From Actinospica robiniae DSM 44927 (GTDB lineage Bacteria; Actinomycetota; Actinomycetes; Streptomycetales; Catenulisporaceae): a DNA stretch of 64,000 nucleotides. The stretch covers positions 4,709,372-4,773,371 of the forward strand of contig NZ_KI632511.1 in the NCBI RefSeq assembly GCF_000504285.1. Direction: 5' to 3'. Position numbers and translations under genes: made by a program. Positions 35,074 to 43,272 of this stretch are shown piece after piece (the first letter of the stretch is position 1; each line of letters begins with the position of its first letter). The notes under the pieces are model-generated. The model was not told the origin of the DNA. It worked only from the letters and a program-made list of their open reading frames with translations, and did no database searches.

Positions 35074-36504
35074 ATGAGCGGAACATACGTCGGCATGCCC
35101 TCTTTCCCCGACGCCGCGCATAGGGCGACTCGGGACAAGCAGCTGCGCGCGAACCTCACCCGCGCCACCCACACCATCCGCGACAAGCGCGCGCGGGCCG
35201 TGGCGGAGCTCGAGGACTGGGAGGGGCTGCGCCAGGCCGGTAAGGCGATCAAGGACGAGACCCTCGCCCACCTCGACGACTACCTGCTCCAGCTCGAGGC
35301 GAAGGTCACCGAGGCCGGCGGCATCGTGCACTGGGCCCGCGACGCCGACGAGGCCAACCGCATCGTCACCGAGCTGATCCGCGCGACCGGCCAGACCGAA
35401 GTCGTCAAGGTCAAGTCCATGGCCACCCAGGAGATCGGCCTCAACGAGCACCTCGCCGCCGAGGGCATCTCCGCCTACGAGACCGACCTGGCCGAACTCA
35501 TCGTGCAGCTCGGCGACGACCTCCCCTCACACATCCTCGTACCGGCGATCCACAAGAACCGCACCGAGATCCGCGACATCTTCAACCGCGCCATGGGCCA
35601 CTGGGGCCGGCCCGCACCCGAAGGCCTCACCGACACCCCCGCCGACCTCGCCGAGGCAGCCCGGCTCCACCTGCGCGAGAAGTTCCTGCGGGCCAAGGTC
35701 GCCGTCTCCGGCGCCAACTTCATGGTCGCCGAGACCGGCACCCTCGTCGTACTCGAATCCGAAGGCAACGGCCGGATGTGCCTGACCCTGCCCGAGACCC
35801 TCATCTCCGTGGTCGGCATCGAGAAGATCGTCCCGACCTGGCGCGACCTCGAAGTCTTCCTCCAACTGCTCCCCCGCTCCTCCACCGCCGAACGGATGAA
35901 CCCCTACACCACCACCTGGACCGGCGTGCGCGACGGCGACGGGCCGAAGCAGTTCCACCTCGTCCTGCTCGACAACGGCCGCACCCAGACCCTGGCCGAC
36001 GAGGTCGGACGCCAAGCCCTGCGCTGCATCCGCTGCTCCGCGTGCCTCAACGTCTGCCCCGTCTACGAGCGCGCCGGCGGCCACGCCTACGGATCCGCCT
36101 ACCCCGGCCCCATCGGCGCGATCCTCACCCCGCAGCTGCGCGGCATCGCCACCGACCTCGACCGCTCCCTGCCCTACGCCTCATCCCTGTGCGGCGCCTG
36201 CTTCGAGGCCTGCCCCGTCGCCATCGACATCCCCGAAGTCCTCGTCCACCTGCGCGCCAAGGTCACCGAAGACGCGAAGGAGCACGGCGGCCACCGACTC
36301 GAACGCACCGCCATGCGCGCCGCGACCTACGCGATGACCCACCCCGCCGCCTACCGCACCGCCGAGGCCGCAGCCGTACGCGCCAGGAAACTGATCCCCA
36401 AGAAGGTTCCCTTCGGCGCGGGCAAAGCCTGGACCGAAACCCGCGACCTGCCCGAACTCCCGCCCCAGACGTTCCGCCAGTGGTGGAAGGAGACCCACCG
36501 ATGA
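35074..36504 (+). CDS. lutB: L-lactate utilisation protein B (iron-sulfur protein)
   Basis: The 476-residue protein combines an N-terminal LUD domain (substrate/redox part, including AVSGANFMVAETGTLVVLES) with a C-terminal ferredoxin-like part: CIRCSACLNVCPVY and CGACFEACPVAIDIP bind two [4Fe-4S] clusters. It forms the lactate-oxidising complex with LutA and LutC. GAGGTG lies before the ATG at 35074. The 73 bases between lutA and lutB hold a GAGCGAGC-type sequence with inverted words that looks like an interspersed repeat. The third codon position from about 35520 on is strongly C-biased. Confidence 0.9.
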   Translation: MSGTYVGMPSFPDAAHRATRDKQLRANLTRATHTIRDKRARAVAELEDWEGLRQAGKAIKDETLAHLDDYLLQLEAKVTEAGGIVHWARDADEANRIVTELIRATGQTEVVKVKSMATQEIGLNEHLAAEGISAYETDLAELIVQLGDDLPSHILVPAIHKNRTEIRDIFNRAMGHWGRPAPEGLTDTPADLAEAARLHLREKFLRAKVAVSGANFMVAETGTLVVLESEGNGRMCLTLPETLISVVGIEKIVPTWRDLEVFLQLLPRSSTAERMNPYTTTWTGVRDGDGPKQFHLVLLDNGRTQTLADEVGRQALRCIRCSACLNVCPVYERAGGHAYGSAYPGPIGAILTPQLRGIATDLDRSLPYASSLCGACFEACPVAIDIPEVLVHLRAKVTEDAKEHGGHRLERTAMRAATYAMTHPAAYRTAEAAAVRARKLIPKKVPFGAGKAWTETRDLPELPPQTFRQWWKETHR

Positions 36505-37199
36505 GCCCGACGCCACAGAGCCCGCCGCCGAACTCCGCAGCCCCGACTGCTCGCGAGGAGATCCTCGCCCGCATCCGTCGCAGCACGAGCGGGCACGCAC
36601 GCCCGGCGGCCGAGGTCGACGCGGTCTCTCGCGATTATCTGACCGCGCACGTCCACGACGGGCTGATCGATCTGCTCGCCGAGAACCTCGCCGACTACCG
36701 CGCCAAGGTCCACCGCTGCACGCGGGCCGAGATCCCCGGGGTGGTCGCGAAGCTGCTGTCAGAGCAGGGCGATCGATCCGTCGCCGTACCCGACGGCCTG
36801 CCCGAGGCTTGGCTCGAAGAGCTCCGGGCGCCCGAGGCCGGGGTCACGCTCGTCCCCGACTCCGCCGCCCTGACCGCGACCGACCTCGACGCGGTCGACG
36901 CGGTGGTCAGCGGCTGCGCCCTCGCCATCGCCGAGACCGGCACGATCGTGCTCGACGCCGGTCCCGGGCAGGGCCGCCGCATGCTCACCCTCGTCCCCGA
37001 CCACCACATCTGCGTCGTGCGCTGCCCGGAGCAGGTGGTCGCCTCCGTCCCGCAGGCCATGCCGCTGCTCGACCCCGGCCGTCCGCAGACCTGGATCGCC
37101 GGCCCGTCGGCGACCAGCGACATCGAACTCGACCGCGTCGAGGGCGTGCACGGGCCACGCCGCCTCGACGTGATCTTGATCGAAGGGGAGGCCGGCTGA
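36501..37199 (+). CDS. lutC: L-lactate utilisation protein C (LUD domain)
   Basis: The 232-residue LUD-domain protein has the core segments CALAIAETGTIVLDAGPGQGR and LTLVPDHHICVV seen across LutC. The ATG overlaps the lutB stop (ATGA) and GGAAGGAGA precedes it inside lutB, so it is translationally coupled. It completes the lutABC unit, which replaces a flavin lactate dehydrogenase in many bacteria. No LutR-type GntR gene is adjacent. Confidence 0.88.
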   Translation: MSPTPQSPPPNSAAPTAREEILARIRRSTSGHARPAAEVDAVSRDYLTAHVHDGLIDLLAENLADYRAKVHRCTRAEIPGVVAKLLSEQGDRSVAVPDGLPEAWLEELRAPEAGVTLVPDSAALTATDLDAVDAVVSGCALAIAETGTIVLDAGPGQGRRMLTLVPDHHICVVRCPEQVVASVPQAMPLLDPGRPQTWIAGPSATSDIELDRVEGVHGPRRLDVILIEGEAG

Positions 37200-37353
37200 C
37201 AGGACGTGAGTTCCCTTCCTCATCGGGCGCAACGGCGGCGCGCCCGGTAGCCCGTTCGGACCATCGGGCGTGCGGGCGGCGAGCGCGCGCGTTCTGCTGG
37301 GAGCGAACGCCTTCCGCGACCGGAGGGCTGACGGTCCGACAGGTGAACGGGTG

Positions 37354-38430
37354 GTGGTCCGGGTGCACAGGCGACTCGTGGCGTGGAGCTTGGCCGGGGC
37401 CGCGTGCTTCTCCGGCGGTCTGCTCGGCGGATGCTCATCCTCGCCGGCACCTTCGTCGAGCAGTGCGAGCGGTACGAACGTGTCCATCCAAAGCGGCGCG
37501 AACGACCTGCAGTCCAACTACGAGTCCGTCATCGCCTCGGTCATGCCGTCGGTCGTGCAGATCACCACGAACAGCGAGCTCGGGTCCGGGATCATCCTGG
37601 ACGGCAACGGCGACATCGTCACGAACAACCACGTCGTGGCCGACGGCACCGACTTCCAGGTGACGCTCTCGACCTCCAGCCAGACCTACCCCGCCAAGCT
37701 GGTCGCCGGGTTTCCGCAGGGCGACCTCGCGGTGATCAAGATGACGAATCCGCCGTCGAACCTGCGCCCGGCGAAGTTCGCCGACTCGTCCGACGCGACG
37801 GTCGGTCAGATCGTGCTGGCCATGGGCAATCCGATCGGGCTCTCGAGCTCCGCGACGAACGGAATCATCTCAGCCACCGGACGCACCGTCACCGAGCCCA
37901 AGTCCGACACCACCCCGGCCGCGACGCTCACCGACATGATCCAGACCTCCGCCCCGATCAACCCCGGCAACAGCGGCGGCGCGCTGGTCAACCTGAGCGG
38001 CGCCGTCGTCGGCATCCCCACGCTCACCGCGGTGGACCCCGACCTCGGCGGCACCTTCCCCGGCATCGGCTTCGCCATCGCCTCCAACACCGCCAAGGAC
38101 ATCGCCGACCAGATCGTCCAGCACGGCAAGGTGGTCAACTCCGGCCTGGCCTCGCTCGGCGTCACCGGCCGCACCCTCGTCAACGACAACGGCCAGCCGT
38201 CGGGCGTCGGCGTGGTCGCCGTCACTCCGAACGGTCCGGCCGCGGACGCGGGGATCGCCGCGGGAGACGTCATCACCTCGCTGAACAACAGCAACGTCAC
38301 CTCGCTCGCGCAGATGCAGGCGGATCTGGCCACGCTGCAGCCGGGGCAGAAGGTGCCGGTCGGGCTGATCAAGGCGAACGGGAGCAAGTCGACGGTGCAG
38401 GTGACGCTCGGGACGCTGCAGGTCTCGTAG
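37354..38430 (+). CDS. HtrA/DegP-like lipoprotein serine protease with PDZ domain
   Basis: The 358-residue protease has a lipoprotein signal with lipobox LGGC (Cys27), a Ser-rich linker, and a trypsin-like domain with the catalytic triad His93 (TNNHVVADG), Asp124 (QGDLAVIKM) and Ser207 (NPGNSGGALVN). A PDZ domain follows from about residue 265 (GVGVVAVTPNGPAADAGIAAGDVI). It should degrade or sense misfolded proteins at the outer face of the membrane. Several GTG codons are possible; 37354 is chosen because AGGTGA lies eight bases upstream, while 37351 and 37363 are alternatives. Confidence 0.85.
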   Translation: MVRVHRRLVAWSLAGAACFSGGLLGGCSSSPAPSSSSASGTNVSIQSGANDLQSNYESVIASVMPSVVQITTNSELGSGIILDGNGDIVTNNHVVADGTDFQVTLSTSSQTYPAKLVAGFPQGDLAVIKMTNPPSNLRPAKFADSSDATVGQIVLAMGNPIGLSSSATNGIISATGRTVTEPKSDTTPAATLTDMIQTSAPINPGNSGGALVNLSGAVVGIPTLTAVDPDLGGTFPGIGFAIASNTAKDIADQIVQHGKVVNSGLASLGVTGRTLVNDNGQPSGVGVVAVTPNGPAADAGIAAGDVITSLNNSNVTSLAQMQADLATLQPGQKVPVGLIKANGSKSTVQVTLGTLQVS

Positions 38431-38695
38431 GTCAGGAGGCTGCACGCGCTCGGGCGGCCGGGACCGGGACGAGATCGGGTAGGGACACAGCTCTCCCTCA
38501 CCCGCATCACCCCACGTCAGCTCGCCCAAGCGCTACGGCGCCGCAGCTCCGCACCGTCTCACGTCCGGTCCGCATGGTGGGATCGGCTCGACATCGGCCC
38601 AGATCCGGTGCGACCCTGGGCCCATGTCCCCTGTCGAGTCAGCCTTCCGGCGAGCCGCCTCGCCCCGCGGAACGCGCGGGCGTCGTGTGGCCCTG

Positions 38696-38752
38696 GTGAG
38701 CCGCAGGCATGTGGACTTCGGCCGGATGTCCAGCGCCATCTGTCAAGCCTGA
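38696..38752 (+). CDS. Leader peptide upstream of sulfite reductase (HVDFGRMSSAIC motif)
   Basis: A GTG-started frame of 18 codons reads MSRRHVDFGRMSSAICQA. It is 163 bases before the sulfite reductase gene. The core HVDFGRMSSAIC is clearly related to HVDLKRVSSAVC in the second leader peptide at 42122, which precedes the cysH operon. Short peptides of this type ending near a cysteine are known as putative leader peptides ahead of sulfur genes in actinomycetes; the inferred job is cysteine-dependent attenuation of the downstream gene. No strong ribosome-binding site is seen. Confidence 0.75.
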   Translation: MSRRHVDFGRMSSAICQA

Positions 38753-38915
38753 CGGCTCCACGCTCGGCGGGCTTCGCCCGGTCTCCGCGGCCGGCCGCAC
38801 GTCCATCCGCTACGGCGGGACGTGCTGGGTCAGGCATGAGGCCCCGTCCCCGCCCGGGCCACCGCCGACACCCTCAGCTCCGCCGCCGCCGATCCCGACG
38901 AAGGACAGCCCCGCC

Positions 38916-40667
38916 ATGACGACCACCGAGTCGGATACGCCCGCCACGCCCACGACGACTCCCGCCGCGGGGAGCGCGCCGGCGCCGGTGGCGTCGGTCA
39001 AGCAGCACCAGATCCACCGGCACCGCGGCGAGGGGCAGTGGGCCAAGGGACACTTCACGCCCCTCAACAACAACGAGCAGGTCAAGAAGGACGACGACGG
39101 GCTCAACGTCCGCTCGCGGATCGAGAACATATACGCGATACGCGGATTCGAGTCCATCGACGGCGCGGACCTGCGCGGCCGGATGCGCTGGTGGGGGCTC
39201 TACACGCAGCGGCGGCCCGGGATCGACGGCGGGCGCACCGCCGTGCTCGAGCCGCACGAGCTCGACGACGAGTACTTCATGCTCCGCGTGCGCATCGACG
39301 GCGGGCGGCTGACGCTCGCTCAGCTGCGCGCCATCGCCACCGTCTCCACCGAGTACGCCCGTGGCACAGCCGACATCACCGACCGGCAGAACATCCAGCT
39401 GCACTGGATCCGGATCGAGGACGTGCCGACGATCTGGCGCATCCTCGAGGGCGTCGGGCTGACCACGGCCGAGGCCTGCGGCGACGTGCCGCGCGTCATC
39501 CTGGGCTCGCCGGTGGCGGGGGTGGCCAAGGACGAGATCCTCGACGGCACCTCGGCGATCGAGGAGATCACCGAGCGCCACATCGGCTCCCCGGAGTTCT
39601 CCAACCTGCCGCGGAAGTTCAAGACCGCGATCTCCGGGCTCCAGGACGTCGTGCACGAGGCCAACGACGTCTCGTTCGTCGGCGTCGAGCACCCCGAGCT
39701 CGGCCCGGGCTTCGACCTCTGGGTCGGCGGCGGGCTGTCGACCAACCCGCAGTTCGCGAAGCGGCTCGGCGCCTTCGTCACCCTCGCCGAGGTGCCCGAG
39801 GTGTGGTGCGGGGTGGTCGGGATCTTCCGCGATTACGGCTACCGGCGGCTGCGCAACCGGGCCCGGCTGAAGTTCCTGATGGCCGACTGGGGACCGGAGA
39901 AGTTCCGCGAGGTGCTCGAGACCGAGTACCTCAAGCGCGCGCTGCCCGACGGCCCGGCGCCGGCCTTCGTCCCGCCGGCCGAGCGCGACCACGTGGGCGT
40001 GCACGAGCAGAAGGACGGCAAGTTCTACGTGGGCTTCGCGCCGCGGGTCGGGCGGGTCGACGGCCAGACCCTCGCGCGGATCGCGGACGCCGCCGAAGCG
40101 GCCGGGTCGGGGCGGGTGCACACCACGGCCGATCAGAAGATGATCGTCCTCGACGTCCCGGCGGAGAACGTGGAAGCGCTGATCGACACGCTCGAGGCGC
40201 TGGACCTGCAGGTACGCCCGAGCGTCTTCCGCCGGCACACCATGGCCTGCACCGGGATCGAGTTCTGCAAGCTCGCGATCGTGGAGACCAAGGCGCTCGG
40301 CTCGTCCGTGATCGACGAGTTGGAGAAGCGGCTCGAGGGCTTCGACACGCCGGTGACGATCAACATCAACGGCTGCCCCAACTCCTGCGCCCGCATCCAG
40401 ACCGCTGACATCGGCCTCAAGGGCCAGGTCGTGCGGGACAAGTCGGGCGAGCAGGTGGAGGGCTTCCAGGTGCACCTCGGCGGCCACTTCGGCGCGGACC
40501 TGGACGACGCCGGGTCCTTCGGCCGCAAGGTGCGCGGGCTCAAGGTGACCGCGACGGAGCTGCCGGACTACATCGAGCGGGTGCTGCGGCGCTACCAGGC
40601 GGACCGGACGGAGGGCGAGTCCTTCGCCGTGTGGACGGTCCGCGCGTCGGAAGCCGACCTGGCCTAG
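38916..40667 (+). CDS. sir: Ferredoxin-dependent sulfite reductase (nitrite/sulfite reductase family)
   Basis: The enzyme reduces sulfite to sulfide using siroheme and a [4Fe-4S] cluster. The 583-residue protein has the cluster/siroheme cysteines Cys445 and Cys451 (MACTGIEFCK) and Cys487 and Cys491 (NGCPNSCAR). It also keeps a tyrosine in WWGLYTQRRPG and a cysteine in EACGDVPR, the pair that is cross-linked in mycobacterial sulfite reductase NirA. The first 30 residues are Thr/Pro-rich filler. It is monocistronic here, with a leader peptide upstream and a very strong hairpin downstream; its siroheme should come from the chelatase at 48534. Confidence 0.92.
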   Translation: MTTTESDTPATPTTTPAAGSAPAPVASVKQHQIHRHRGEGQWAKGHFTPLNNNEQVKKDDDGLNVRSRIENIYAIRGFESIDGADLRGRMRWWGLYTQRRPGIDGGRTAVLEPHELDDEYFMLRVRIDGGRLTLAQLRAIATVSTEYARGTADITDRQNIQLHWIRIEDVPTIWRILEGVGLTTAEACGDVPRVILGSPVAGVAKDEILDGTSAIEEITERHIGSPEFSNLPRKFKTAISGLQDVVHEANDVSFVGVEHPELGPGFDLWVGGGLSTNPQFAKRLGAFVTLAEVPEVWCGVVGIFRDYGYRRLRNRARLKFLMADWGPEKFREVLETEYLKRALPDGPAPAFVPPAERDHVGVHEQKDGKFYVGFAPRVGRVDGQTLARIADAAEAAGSGRVHTTADQKMIVLDVPAENVEALIDTLEALDLQVRPSVFRRHTMACTGIEFCKLAIVETKALGSSVIDELEKRLEGFDTPVTININGCPNSCARIQTADIGLKGQVVRDKSGEQVEGFQVHLGGHFGADLDDAGSFGRKVRGLKVTATELPDYIERVLRRYQADRTEGESFAVWTVRASEADLA

Positions 40668-40708
40668 CCGCGAAGAACCCAAGAAGGCGAAGAAGACGAA
40701 GAACGTGT

Positions 40709-40754
40709 GGAACTCGGCCCGGCCCCGCTGCACCGCGGGGCCGGGCCGAGTTCC
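40709..40754 (+). terminator. 20-bp perfect terminator hairpin after sulfite reductase
   Basis: Arms 40709-40728 and 40735-40754 pair perfectly, with the loop TGCACC. The stem carries GGAACTCGGCC at its base. It follows the sulfite reductase stop by 41 bases and precedes the thiolase gene. Confidence 0.85.
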
Positions 40755-40799
40755 GTACCGGCGGGTAACAAAAGCCGTCGGGCGCAGTAGGCTGGGGAT

Positions 40800-41957
40800 A
40801 TGAGCGAGGCTTACATCGTCGGTGCGGTCCGCACTCCGGTCGGCAAGCGGGGCGGGGCGCTGGCCGCCGTGCACCCGGCCGACCTCGGCGCGCACGCGCT
40901 GCGGGCGCTGATGGAGCGCACCGGGGTGGATCCGGGCGCGGTCGAGGACGTCGTCTTCGGCTGCATCGACACGGTCGGGCCGCAGAGCACGGACATCGCG
41001 CGCACGGCCTGGCTCGCGGCCGGCCTGCCCGAGCACGTGCCGGGCGTCACCATCGACCGGCAGTGCGGATCCTCGCAGCAGGCGGTGCATTTCGCAGCGC
41101 AGGCGGTCATGTCCGGCACCAGCGACCTGGTGGTGGCCGGCGGCGTGCAGAACATGTCGCAGATCCCGCTGTGGTACTCGGGTTCGGCCGCGGTCGAGCC
41201 GCTGGGGCTGACCTCGGGGCCGTTCCACGGCTCCCGGGGCTGGACCGAGCGCTACGGGACGCAGCAGGTCAGCCAGTTCCACGGTGCCGAGATGATCGCG
41301 GCGGAGTGGAAGATCAGCCGGGACGAGATGGAGCAGTGGGCGCTGCGGTCGCACGAGCGCGCCGTCGCCGCGATCGACGCCGGGTACTTCGAGCGGGAGA
41401 TCGCGCCCTACGGGGACTTAGCCGTGGACGAGGGGCCGCGGCGCGGCACCAGCCTGGAGCAGATGGCCGGCCTCAAGACCCTGGTTCCGGACGGACGGCT
41501 GACCGCGGCCGTCTCCTCGCCCACCAACGACGCCTCGGCCGCGCTGCTGATCGCCTCCGAGCAGGCGGTGCGCGAGCACGGGCTGACCCCGCGGGCCCGG
41601 ATCCACCACCTGTCGGTGCGCGGCGACGACCCGATCCGGATGCTCACGGCCCCGATCCCGGCCACCGCGCACGCCCTGCGCAAGACCGGCCTCGACCTCG
41701 CCGACATCGATCTCGTCGAGATCAACGAGGCCTTCGCCAGCGTGGTGCTGGCCTGGCTGCGGGAGACCGGCTGCGACCCGGCGAAGGTGAACGTCAACGG
41801 CGGCGCGATCGCGCTGGGGCACCCGATCGGGGCGACCGGCGCGCGGTTGATGACGACGCTGCTGCACGAGCTCGAGCGCACCGGCGGCCGCTATGGGCTG
41901 CAGACCATGTGCGAGGGCGGCGGGCAGGCGAACGTGACGATCATCGAAAGGCTCTGA
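40800..41957 (+). CDS. Thiolase (acetyl-CoA acetyltransferase family)
   Basis: The 385-residue protein has the thiolase active-site residues Cys89 (RQCGSSQQAVHF), His341 (GHPIGATGAR) and Cys371 (MCEGGGQAN), and the NEAFAS motif. It either condenses two acyl-CoA molecules or cleaves 3-ketoacyl-CoA. It stands alone between two parts of the sulfur region and is insulated from sulfite reductase by a terminator, so it is probably not part of sulfur metabolism. Confidence 0.9.
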   Translation: MSEAYIVGAVRTPVGKRGGALAAVHPADLGAHALRALMERTGVDPGAVEDVVFGCIDTVGPQSTDIARTAWLAAGLPEHVPGVTIDRQCGSSQQAVHFAAQAVMSGTSDLVVAGGVQNMSQIPLWYSGSAAVEPLGLTSGPFHGSRGWTERYGTQQVSQFHGAEMIAAEWKISRDEMEQWALRSHERAVAAIDAGYFEREIAPYGDLAVDEGPRRGTSLEQMAGLKTLVPDGRLTAAVSSPTNDASAALLIASEQAVREHGLTPRARIHHLSVRGDDPIRMLTAPIPATAHALRKTGLDLADIDLVEINEAFASVVLAWLRETGCDPAKVNVNGGAIALGHPIGATGARLMTTLLHELERTGGRYGLQTMCEGGGQANVTIIERL

Positions 41958-42121
41958 GGGGCGAGATCGAGAACGGCCGGGGCGGCCCGTGCCCTCGGGG
42001 CGGCCCGTCGTCGTGCGCTGCCATGGCCCGCGTTGATCACGGAAATGTTACGCGTCTCAATCTCCCGTCCGCATGGCGGGACAAGGTAGACGCCACGGTC
42101 TCGGGATGGCACTCTCGAAGC

Positions 42122-42211
42122 ATGTCCCGCACCGGAATCGCCCTCGTAGGCCGACTGCACGTCGACCTCAAGCGCGTCTCCAGCGCGGTCTGTCTGCCGC
42201 CGCTGCGCTAA
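42122..42211 (+). CDS. Leader peptide upstream of the cysH operon (HVDLKRVSSAVC motif)
   Basis: An ATG-started frame of 29 codons begins MSRTGIALVGRL and continues into HVDLKRVSSAVC, then LPPLR and a TAA stop. It shares the core with the leader at 38696: H-V-D-x-x-R-x-S-S-A-x-C, conserved in two places ahead of two sulfur units. It ends 160 bases before the zinc-ribbon gene that opens the cysHDN operon. Translation-dependent control by cysteine supply is inferred. Confidence 0.78.
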   Translation: MSRTGIALVGRLHVDLKRVSSAVCLPPLR

Positions 42212-42371
42212 ATCCCCCCGCTGCCATCCGAGCCTTCCTCCCCGCCCCCACCACCGGAGCCGGGCGCCGAAGGCGAAACGCGGGACGGGCTGCGCGTCGG
42301 CCGCCGATCCCACTCTCCCGACGGCCGGGCCGGCCCGTGGTACCGCCCTGACCCGGAAGAGGAATCACGCC

Positions 42372-42545
42372 GTGAGCGAACGAGCCGCACCGCAGTACTG
42401 CCCGTACTGCGGCGACGAGGATCTGCGACCCGAGGTCCTGCCGGAAGACGACCCCCGCGCCGGACACGGCCTGTGGCTGTGCCGCGCCTGCGCCCGTGTA
42501 TTCAAGATCTCTTTCGTCGGATTGAAGATAGGCAGCGGTTCATGA
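42372..42545 (+). CDS. Small zinc-ribbon protein, translationally coupled to cysH
   Basis: The 57-residue protein has two CxxC pairs, Cys10/Cys13 (YCPYCGDEDLRP) and Cys37/Cys40 (LWLCRACARVFKI), 24 residues apart, the pattern of a small zinc ribbon. The GTG start follows the leader peptide region, and its stop overlaps the ATG of cysH (ATGA), so it is the first gene of the operon. Very similar small proteins stand ahead of cysH in Streptomyces as I recall them. Its function is unknown; the position suggests a helper or regulator of sulfate reduction, or an additional coupling leader. Confidence 0.78.
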   Translation: MSERAAPQYCPYCGDEDLRPEVLPEDDPRAGHGLWLCRACARVFKISFVGLKIGSGS

Positions 42546-43258
42546 GCACTCTCGTCTCACGTTCCGAGCACACCGAGGCCGAACTGCGGGCACTCGCGGA
42601 CGAGGCGGAGGAGCGCTTCGGCGCTTCGTCCGGCGGCGAGGTGCTCGCCTGGGCCGCCGAGACCTTCGGCTCCGGCCTCGTGGTCGCCTCGTCGATGGCC
42701 GACACGCACCTGGTGCACCTGGCCCAGGCGGCCGCACCCGGCGTCGACGTGCTCTTCCTGGACACCGGCTACCACTTCGTCGAGACCATCGGCACCCGGG
42801 ACGCGGTGGCGGCCGTCTACGACGTCAATCTGCTCTCGATCACCCCGCTGCGGACCGTGGCCGAGCAGGACGCCGAGTACGGTCCCCAGCTGCACGACCG
42901 GGACCCCGAGCGCTGCTGCGCGCTGCGCAAGGTGGAGCCGCTCGAGCGCGGCCTGAAGCCCTACACCGCGTGGGTCAACGGGATGCGCCGGGTGGACGCG
43001 CCCACCCGCACCGATATCAGGGTCGTGGACTACGACGCCAAGCGCGGCATGGTCAAGATCTCGCCGCTGGCCGGCTGGACCGACGAGGACGTGGCCGCCT
43101 ACGTCGAGAAGCACGGCGTGCTGGTCAACCCGCTGTTCCAGGACGGCTACACCTCGATCGGCTGCGAGCCGTGCACCCGCCGCACCCTGCCGGGCGAGGA
43201 CCCGCGGGCCGGGCGCTGGGCCGGATTCGCCAAGACCGAGTGCGGACTGCACACGTGA
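42542..43258 (+). CDS. cysH: Adenylylsulfate (APS) reductase
   Basis: CysH reduces activated sulfate to sulfite. The 238-residue protein has Cys125-Cys126 (ERCCALRKV) and Cys208-x2-Cys211 (GCEPCTRR), which bind the [4Fe-4S] cluster typical of APS-specific reductases, and the catalytic ECGLH at the C-terminus. PAPS-specific enzymes lack the cluster cysteines, so APS is the predicted substrate. This fits the absence of an APS kinase gene (cysC) in the operon. The ATG overlaps the stop of the zinc-ribbon gene. Confidence 0.92.
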   Translation: MSTLVSRSEHTEAELRALADEAEERFGASSGGEVLAWAAETFGSGLVVASSMADTHLVHLAQAAAPGVDVLFLDTGYHFVETIGTRDAVAAVYDVNLLSITPLRTVAEQDAEYGPQLHDRDPERCCALRKVEPLERGLKPYTAWVNGMRRVDAPTRTDIRVVDYDAKRGMVKISPLAGWTDEDVAAYVEKHGVLVNPLFQDGYTSIGCEPCTRRTLPGEDPRAGRWAGFAKTECGLHT

Positions 43259-43272
43259 CGAAGGAGACTGAG

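Noticed and set aside
38874-41354. 826-codon open frame on the minus strand
   Set aside because: It runs antisense through sulfite reductase and part of thiolase, which have full domain support. Long antisense frames are expected in DNA with G/C at nearly every third codon position.
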